Source of the DNA: Isochrysis galbana
Lineage: Eukaryota > Haptophyta > Isochrysidales > Isochrysidaceae
DNA: 64,000 nucleotides
Assembly: GCA_018136815.1 (NCBI GenBank)
Contig: CM030939.1
Coordinates: 3,961,419 to 4,025,418, forward strand
Direction of reading: 5' to 3'
Position 1 is the first letter of the stretch, and each line of letters starts with the position of its first letter. Of the stretch, positions 57,990-64,000 are shown one piece after another. A program made the translations under genes and the position numbers. The notes under the pieces were generated by a model, which ran no database searches, was not told where the DNA came from, and worked only from the letters and a program-made list of their open reading frames with translations.

Positions 57990-60900
57990 ATGGGTCTGCT
58001 CACGGCCGTCGGCCTGCGTGAGTCAAAGAAGAAGAAGGCGGCCAAGGAGGCGGCACGGCAGGAGGCGCTCGAGGCCAAGGCGCGCGTCAAGACCGCCGCA
58101 GCAGCTGCCACTCAGCACATGAGTGCTGCCGAACGCCGGAGGTTGGAGGAGCAAGAGAGCGAGGACTTGGTCGAAGCGTTAATCGCGAGGGAGATGGCAC
58201 TCGCGGAGGAGGAGGACGCGCGCGCAGCGGCCGCCGCGGCAGAAGCCGCTGCGCCGCATACGTCACGCGAACAGTCTGCTGCAACCGAGGACGCTGCGCC
58301 GCAAACTCCCCGTGGCCAGGTCATTCCGGCCGAGATGGCACACAACCAGTCCGTCACGGCCGAGGCTGCCCTGCAGACACCGCACGGGCGAAGCGCAGCG
58401 CACCCAGCGAACGAGACCCGGCTCGAAAGTGGCTCCCAGCGCTCCGAAAGCGGCCACGAGCGGAATAACAGCTCGCGTCGCTCCCAGCGCACGAGCGAGG
58501 CACGGCCTTTGAACGAGGCCGAGCCGGTGCCGGAGCAGCTTGTGGAGGCACAACACAAGGCTGCGACTGGAGTACAAGCCATCGTGCGCCGCAACCTCGC
58601 GATGGCTGGAGTTAGGGACACAAAGGCCAAGGCCGCCGCCAAGGCTAAGGCGGAGGAGGAGGCGAGGGCGCGAGAGGCCAAGGCCAAGCAGGAGGCGGAG
58701 GCGAGGGCGCAGGCCGAGACCAAGGCCAAGGAGGCAGAGGCCATGGCAAAGGTCGAGGCCGAAGCGCAGGCGCGGGCCGAGGCGGCAGCGGCCGAGGCGG
58801 CAGCGGCCGAGGCGGCAGCGGCCGAGGCGGCGGCGGCGGCGGCGGCCGAGGCGGCGGCGGCCGAGGCGGCGGCAGCGGCCAAGGTACGAGCTGCGCAGGA
58901 TGCAGAGGAGACCAAGGTGCGTGCGGCGGCGACGGCGGCAGCGGCAGTCCAGCTAGCGGAGGAGGAGGCCGAAGAGGCGGAAGAGGCTGAGGTCCTCAAC
59001 ACACCGCTTAGTGAAGTCTCTGTGCGTACGGAAGATAGTGACGTGTTTGGCAGCGGCCACGTGGCATCGGGCAAGCTGGTTGGGGCCAGCACGGCCGAGG
59101 ACGCTCCGTCGCCGAAATCTGAGCTGGCCGCTCCTCGCTCATACGTTTCGAGGAACTCCTCAATCTCCTCCATTGCCTCGGAGGACGTGGACGAGGCAAC
59201 ACCGCGAACCGTCGGCGCCGCTCCTGCTCCTGCATCCACAACCGCGAGTGGCTGCTTCGGCAGATGCCTGCCGCCGCTCAGAGACTCCACATCAACGCGG
59301 GAAGCCCCGCCCAAGGCTGCTGCTCCCGCCTCGTACTCGTATGAGACGCCTGCAGCTGCAGATGAGAAGGCGGAGGCGCCAGGCTCGTGGGCGGATCCCC
59401 TCTTGTACTTCTTCAGGCGCTTTCAACGGGAGCCTCCGGCCGACCAGCGTGAGCAGCTCTCTCCTCACCACGCATTCTTGCTCTTCTCGGAGGCTAATGG
59501 CGGCTGCTTCCAGCTGCAGTGGGCCACCAAGCAGATTGATGGTGCGCTGGGCCGATTCACGCCGCGCAGCCCCGTGCCCGAATTTAAGCTAACTGCGAAC
59601 GGAGGCCTCAGCGAGCTGTGCCGAGGCATTGGCGGCCCGAATGTCAAATTTTTCTACCGCGGTTGGGTGTCCTTTATCAAGCTCGCGCGCCAGTATGAGG
59701 CAGAATTCTGCTTCCTCGCCAACCTGCCGAAGCAGCCGGTGGCCTTGTACTTGGCAACGTCCGGTCTCTCGATAAAGCGCCTGCAAGAGGGAGAGGCCAT
59801 CTCGTTCGATGGTGTACGCGCTGCCGCCGCTGTCGGCATCCATGCCGAGGGGCTAGACGTACTCAACATGGAGACGCAGCTCTTCATCTCAGTCGGGCAG
59901 AAGCTGGGCTTCTCGATGGCTCTGGAGGGTGGAGCAGCTGGGTTAGGTGGTGTTGCCGACGCCATAGTTGAGCTCTCATCAGACCGCACGCGCCGGGCGA
60001 GCTTCGCAGAGGAGAAGATTGCTGCAGCACGCGCCTTCAGCGAACCGGAGAAGGAGTGTGTGCAGCTATCACCTGCCAAGATGCGCCGCCTCTCGCACTC
60101 CGAGCAAGAGCGCGCCGCCGAGCGCGCCGCTCAGGCCGAGCAGCGCGCAATAGAGAAGGCTGGCGAGGAGGCCCTCGCCTCGCCTAGATGGCTAGGCTCG
60201 TCGTCAACTTCGCCGCGAGCTTCCATGCCGGAGGAGAGCAGCACCACCGGGGCCCCAGGCACCCCACGCCTCGCCTCCCCACTTGTAGGGTCGCCCCGCG
60301 GCGTCTCGTCGCGTTTCCTCAATCTCGACGAGATGCAGACGCGTCAAGCAGAGATGGCCGCCTCGCGAGAGGCGGCCGCCATGCAGGAAGAGAAGGAGCG
60401 CGAGGCCGTCGCGGCGGCCGAAGCCACCCGGCTGGCCGGAGAGCAGGCTAGGGCAGAGCGAGAAGAAGCCAAGAGGCAACGCGCGGCCATAAACGCCGAG
60501 ACATGGGAGAAACGAGCACAGCTCTTGCGTTCCATTAGTCAGTGTCTCAAATGCGCGGCCAAGGAGGAGCCCCCTGCCGAGGAGCCACCGTCGCCAGCAC
60601 TAGCGTTCCTCGTGTTCTCGGAGGCCAACGGCGGTTGCTTTGAGCTCCACTGGAGCACCACACCAGTCGAGGGGGCTCTAGCGTCTTTCCTTCCCAAAGT
60701 GCCTGTGCCGGAAACCAAGCTCACCACCAACTGTGGGCGCAGCGAGCTGTGCCGCGGAATAGGCGGCCCGAATGTCAAGGAGTTCCAACGCGGCTGGGTT
60801 TCGTACATCAAGCTGGCGTGCCAGCAGGATGCGACCTTGTTCTTTTTGTCTAATCTGGAGCAGCAACCCGTCGCCCTGTACTTTGCGACGGCCGGACTCT

Positions 60901-61919
60901 CCGTCACGCGCCTCAGGGAGGGCAACAGCATCTCGTTTGCCGGGGTGCGCGCCGTCGCCGCCGTTCGCCTAAACTCGGAAGACCTCAACGTCCGCTCCCT
61001 TGAGACGCAGTTCTTCCTCACAGTCGGCATGCGGATCGGCTTTGCAATGGCGCTGGAAGGCGGTCCCGCGGGGTTGGGCGGTGTCGCCGATACCAAAGTG
61101 GAGCTCAACACGGACCGAACTCGCCGGCCGTCGGTCTCGACGCTTGGCTCGCCGCGCACGGCCTCTGCTCGGGGAGTCTCGACGTTCAGCATCGACTCGG
61201 ACGACTGCCAAGACGACGGTTTGAAAGAGGTCGCCTCACCTAGATCGTCGCGACTATCGGGGTGGATGCAAGGCTTCTTCAAACCAGCCAAGCCTGAACC
61301 ACCAACCCAGCCGGCTCTGCCCCAGGGGCACCTGCTCTTCTCGGAGACGAATGGCGGCTGCTTTCAGCTGCAGTGGAGCGTAGATTTGGTAGAAGGGGCC
61401 TTGGCATCCTTCCGCCCGAAGAAGCCTGTGCCCGACTTCAAGCTCAAGGCAAGTGGTGGACGCACTGAACTATGCCGCGACATCGGTGGCCCTAACATCA
61501 AGAATTTCTATCGGGGCTGGGTGTCGTACATAAAGTTGGCTAGGCAGTACGAAGCCCAGTTCACCTTTGTCTCCAACCTCGAGAAGCAGCCGGTGGCTTT
61601 GTACTTTGCAACGGAAGGCCTCGCGGTGAAGAAGCTCGAACTAGGTGAGACAATGCCCTTTGATGGTGTGCGCGCTGTCGCCGCTGTCGGGTTGAAAGCT
61701 GCGGGCTTGAATGTGCGCTCGATGGAGACACAATTCTTCCTCTCTGTGGGCGCCAAGCTTGGGGCATCATACTCCTTTGTCGAGGCCGCACCTCAGCTTG
61801 AGTCGCCTCGGCTGCGGGCTGTGTTACGGACCCCGGTCGAGGGCAGCCCCACATTGAACCCAGAGAAGAGGCAGTCGATTGCAGCGATCGAGCGCGCGGA
61901 GTCTCGGCTCCGCGTCTGA
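57990..61919 (+). CDS. IQ-motif protein with three copies of an unrecognised domain
   Basis: 1309 residues, single open frame. MGLLTAVG may be N-myristoylated. Residues ~10-90 are a charged Ala/Glu/Lys helix; an IQ-like motif AATGVQAIVRRNLAMAGVR (~190-208) suggests calmodulin binding. ~210-340 is an Ala/Glu/Lys single-helix or coiled-coil stretch encoded by GCGGC-type repeats; ~340-480 is Ser-rich linker. Three homologous domains follow at ~493-667, ~870-1050 and ~1110-1263. Shared: LLFSEANGGCFQLQW, PVPEFKL, ELCRGIGGPNVK, YRGWVSYIKLARQYEA, NLEKQPVALYFATEGL, FDGVRAVAAVGL, METQFFLSVG, and in the first two LEGG-AGLGGVAD followed by VELSSDRTRR. Between domains 1 and 2 lies another charged helix. 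I know no family with this signature. Membrane-attached calmodulin-regulated scaffold is a guess. Confidence 0.8.
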   Translation: MGLLTAVGLRESKKKKAAKEAARQEALEAKARVKTAAAAATQHMSAAERRRLEEQESEDLVEALIAREMALAEEEDARAAAAAAEAAAPHTSREQSAATEDAAPQTPRGQVIPAEMAHNQSVTAEAALQTPHGRSAAHPANETRLESGSQRSESGHERNNSSRRSQRTSEARPLNEAEPVPEQLVEAQHKAATGVQAIVRRNLAMAGVRDTKAKAAAKAKAEEEARAREAKAKQEAEARAQAETKAKEAEAMAKVEAEAQARAEAAAAEAAAAEAAAAEAAAAAAAEAAAAEAAAAAKVRAAQDAEETKVRAAATAAAAVQLAEEEAEEAEEAEVLNTPLSEVSVRTEDSDVFGSGHVASGKLVGASTAEDAPSPKSELAAPRSYVSRNSSISSIASEDVDEATPRTVGAAPAPASTTASGCFGRCLPPLRDSTSTREAPPKAAAPASYSYETPAAADEKAEAPGSWADPLLYFFRRFQREPPADQREQLSPHHAFLLFSEANGGCFQLQWATKQIDGALGRFTPRSPVPEFKLTANGGLSELCRGIGGPNVKFFYRGWVSFIKLARQYEAEFCFLANLPKQPVALYLATSGLSIKRLQEGEAISFDGVRAAAAVGIHAEGLDVLNMETQLFISVGQKLGFSMALEGGAAGLGGVADAIVELSSDRTRRASFAEEKIAAARAFSEPEKECVQLSPAKMRRLSHSEQERAAERAAQAEQRAIEKAGEEALASPRWLGSSSTSPRASMPEESSTTGAPGTPRLASPLVGSPRGVSSRFLNLDEMQTRQAEMAASREAAAMQEEKEREAVAAAEATRLAGEQARAEREEAKRQRAAINAETWEKRAQLLRSISQCLKCAAKEEPPAEEPPSPALAFLVFSEANGGCFELHWSTTPVEGALASFLPKVPVPETKLTTNCGRSELCRGIGGPNVKEFQRGWVSYIKLACQQDATLFFLSNLEQQPVALYFATAGLSVTRLREGNSISFAGVRAVAAVRLNSEDLNVRSLETQFFLTVGMRIGFAMALEGGPAGLGGVADTKVELNTDRTRRPSVSTLGSPRTASARGVSTFSIDSDDCQDDGLKEVASPRSSRLSGWMQGFFKPAKPEPPTQPALPQGHLLFSETNGGCFQLQWSVDLVEGALASFRPKKPVPDFKLKASGGRTELCRDIGGPNIKNFYRGWVSYIKLARQYEAQFTFVSNLEKQPVALYFATEGLAVKKLELGETMPFDGVRAVAAVGLKAAGLNVRSMETQFFLSVGAKLGASYSFVEAAPQLESPRLRAVLRTPVEGSPTLNPEKRQSIAAIERAESRLRV

Positions 61920-63430
61920 TCCCATCGCGGAGATGGCAACCGACGCTAAAGCCGTGGGTCAGTGTTGTTCCATTATCCCTGCCGTCGGTGTGCATTGACG
62001 GGAGACGACTCAAACAAGAGTGGAGCCGTGCACCATTAGGCTGCTAGTAGATGGTCTCAACGCAGCCCTTAAGATGATCTGTCCTCGCGGTTGCAGTCGC
62101 GTGGACGTGCAACTATTGCGAGGTTCCTCCTCCTCCTCCTCCTCCTCCTTCTAGCAATGCAAAGCTTATGCGAAGTAGATCCAACCATGGAGACTTGGCT
62201 GTGGATCCGCGACAAGCGTCTCCTTTTGGCTGAAGAGCTGCAATGTGTGCGCCCTTAATGGCTTCCACATTATTGGGGTTGAGAAGATTAAGGGACAAGG
62301 TAAAAAAATCAAGTCCATTACTCATGTGACATGTGACCGCACCCGCTGCCCTTGAGAGGGTGCAACTCGAGGTTCCCTTTTTTTGTCACACCCCTCCCGA
62401 CTATTTAGGTATATAATTTCTACTGACCCCTTACTTCGCCCCTAACTTGGGGGTTGACCGCGCGCAAACAAACATAAACACGAGGACCCATCAAGCGGAA
62501 GACGTCTTTGAGAGGGTGCAACTCGAGGTTCCCTTTTTTTGTCACACCCGCTCACTGCGGTTTTTGCGTCACCATCCTTAGCAGCAAGAAGTTTATCATG
62601 ACACTGAGCGCACGTGGTGCAGGGGGGAGGCATTGAACGCAGCGCAAGGGCAAGGGCTAAGCGTAGGCCAGAGCTCTAAGGGTAGGGACTAGGCGGGCGG
62701 TAGCAAGAACTGCAACAAAGGCCACCATGGGCACAATAGAAACGCAAGGGTTTAAGAGAAAAAGCAGCAACGATACATCGCATGGAGCGACGCCCGGCGC
62801 TTCTACCGCCCCGAATCGTCCCCAATGTTTCTGAAACCGCTCCTCAATGTCCATGAAACTGCTCCCCAATGTCTCTGAAATTGCGTCGGTGAGATGCACC
62901 GCCATGTCCACACATAGTGAAAAACACCAACGCCGCCCACGCACATACAGGGCATTCAGGCTACGTCGATCACGGAGCCTCGCTGCGATTTTTCTCGCGT
63001 GAAATTACGTTATCTCTGACAGCCAAAGCACCTGGGGAGCGCTCGGAATCTCGTGCGCGCGGCGGTTGATCAAGATCGAGCAGAATTTACTCGGCGTTTT
63101 TTTTTTGGATGGCCACTTGTACTTTTGCATCCATTGGTGGGCACCTGCCACCGTCGGACCTCAAACTTAAATCATCGGACTCGCATAAAGAAGGTGGCTC
63201 GAGCAATCTTCATCACCGTCGATGGACGCATGAGCGCCGCTCCGATCCATCGCGCAATCCGTGCAACGCCCGTCAGTTGTCTTTGGGCGCATTAGGATAG
63301 TTCGAGTGTACTATCTTGATCTGCCGTTGGAGAGCACTCACAGCGCAGGCGCCCCAAGAAGATTTCGTTGAGCATAGAGCCAAAGCGATGCGTGCCATCA
63401 TCGCTGGCGAGATAGAGGGATCGGCAGGGC
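61920..63430. other. intergenic between convergent genes
   Basis: Includes a CTCCTCCTCCTCCTC microsatellite (62126-62150) and the second copy of the 48632 repeat. Small frames at 62657-62944 (minus) and 63053-63295 (plus) lack domains and are not called. Confidence 0.4.
62349..62548 (+). repeat. dispersed ~150-bp repeat, copy 2, with partial third unit
   Basis: 62349-62500 matches 48632-48785. The first ~36 bases (GAGAGGGTGCAACTCGAGGT through GTCACACCC) are present again at 62511-62548, so the unit is flanked by short direct repeats, as after a partial tandem duplication. Confidence 0.85.
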
Positions 63431-64000
63431 TCAGTAGGCTGCAACCTCCTCAGGCCTGCCGAGATGGCCGAGCACCATCTTAACTTGGGCAGCACAAGCG
63501 GTGGCAACTGCCTCGGCGCCCTCCTCTGCGGCCGCCGCCTCCAGCGCTTGCTTGTAGCTAGCAAGTGCTTGTTTGTATGCGTGCTGCTCCAACTGAGCAT
63601 CCGCAAGGAGCTTCCGGGTGAGCGCCTTGGGGGCGAAGAGCGTGGCTCGTCGAAGGCAGTCCTCCGCCGTTCGCCACCGTCCGCAGTCAAGGAAGGCTGC
63701 GCCCATCTCATGCAGTACCTGGCCGTCAGTGAGGTTGAGGCGCACAGTCTGTTCAACTGCCTGCTCCGCCTCGGCAATGCGCTCGCATCGTGCACAGAGC
63801 AGCGCGAGCTGGGCCCAGACGGCCGGCTGCCGGTTGTTGCGCACATTCGCCTCGCACAAGCACTCCTCCGCCTCATCATGTCTCCCGAGGACAAGACATG
63901 CGGAGCCAGCACCTAGCCACGATGTGCACGAGGGTTCTAGCCGACACGCGTGTAGGAATAGGTGTCGCGCCCGCTCCGCATCTCCCGCGCTGTGCGACAG
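63431..64000 (-). CDS. TPR protein, CFAP70-like C-terminus, 5' end outside window
   Basis: Open on the minus strand from the window edge to the stop at 63431 (189 residues). Tandem tetratricopeptide helices are clear: AERARHLFLHACRLEPSCTS, WLGAGSACLVLGRHDEAEEC, LCEANVRNNRQPAVWAQLAL, LCARCERIAEAEQAVEQTVR, AAFLDCGRWRTAEDCLRRAT and AYKQALASYKQALEAA. The sequence LVLGRHDEAEECLCEANVRN-NRQPAVWAQLALLC resembles the C-terminal TPR part of CFAP70/TTC18, a ciliary central-apparatus protein. The TPR assignment is firm; the CFAP70 assignment is a recollection of family pattern. It would fit a flagellated organism. The short linker at the stop (LGRPEEVAAY) suggests the true C-terminus. Confidence 0.7.
   Translation of the reverse strand: MSHSAGDAERARHLFLHACRLEPSCTSWLGAGSACLVLGRHDEAEECLCEANVRNNRQPAVWAQLALLCARCERIAEAEQAVEQTVRLNLTDGQVLHEMGAAFLDCGRWRTAEDCLRRATLFAPKALTRKLLADAQLEQHAYKQALASYKQALEAAAAEEGAEAVATACAAQVKMVLGHLGRPEEVAAY

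Noticed and set aside
62657-62944. 95-residue minus-strand frame with two hydrophobic segments
   Set aside because: No domain, no start context, and in a repeat-rich intergenic stretch; too little to call.

Overview
The window looks like nuclear DNA of a GC-rich, flagellated alga with a complex (secondary) plastid. A haptophyte is my best guess, from the overall picture only. The supports are: multi-exon genes with short spliceosomal introns, three of the four reconstructed introns having a GTGCGC donor; several proteins that begin with a signal peptide followed by a basic, Ser/Ala/Arg-rich stretch, as in bipartite plastid leaders; a DUF1995 plastid-type protein; a CFAP70-like ciliary TPR protein; a Pol III subunit; and a giant modular type I polyketide synthase (PKS). 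No bacterial operons, rRNA or tRNA genes were seen.

Layout. 1-8 kb: a DUF1995 gene, a hAT transposase scrap, LINE and SINE pieces, an unknown gene (4372-5466, minus) and fossil Ty3-type sequence. 8-15 kb: a 744-bp SINE-like element nested in a tiny relative, an RCC1-repeat gene (9323-11407), a tail-to-tail SINE pair, a small membrane protein gene, and a 933-bp insertion with an 18-bp target duplication. 15-21 kb: a two-exon secreted or plastid membrane protein (15924-18058, minus), G-rich and minisatellite DNA, and a fossil RNase H fragment. 22-33.8 kb: the PKS, with an 85-nt intron; its last ~2.9 kb is a near-identical copy of its own DH-ER-KR block and runs into a 100-N gap. 33.9-36.8 kb: a LINE entered from the gap. 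37-42.4 kb: a calcineurin-like phosphoesterase (one intron) and a heme-dependent oxidative N-demethylase-like protein (one intron). 42.9-46.4 kb: a second LINE. 47.1-47.9 kb: the RPC7-like gene. 48-52.3 kb: composite repeats and an internally deleted LINE with a 15-bp target duplication. 52.5-54.2 kb: a coiled-coil protein. 55.5-56.7 kb: a three-layer transposon nest. 58-62 kb: a 1309-residue protein with an IQ-like motif and three copies of an unrecognised ~150-180 residue domain. 63.4-64 kb: the TPR protein, cut by the window edge.

Two themes stand out. First, the PKS has an acyl-CoA-ligase-like loading domain, then ACP and KS-DH-ER-KR-ACP modules with no acyltransferase, so it should need a separate AT; its second module either is a very recent duplication or gene conversion, or is an assembly artefact beside the gap. 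Second, one LINE family and several short non-autonomous families share a 5'-terminal hairpin (AACTAAG-TATAAA-CTTAGTT or a variant) and, in part, a 3' end that for the LINE finishes in oligo(T) on the sense strand. Target-site duplications fix these ends, and the families insert into one another repeatedly.

Many apparent long reading frames are shadows in GC-rich DNA or low-complexity tracts and are not annotated.
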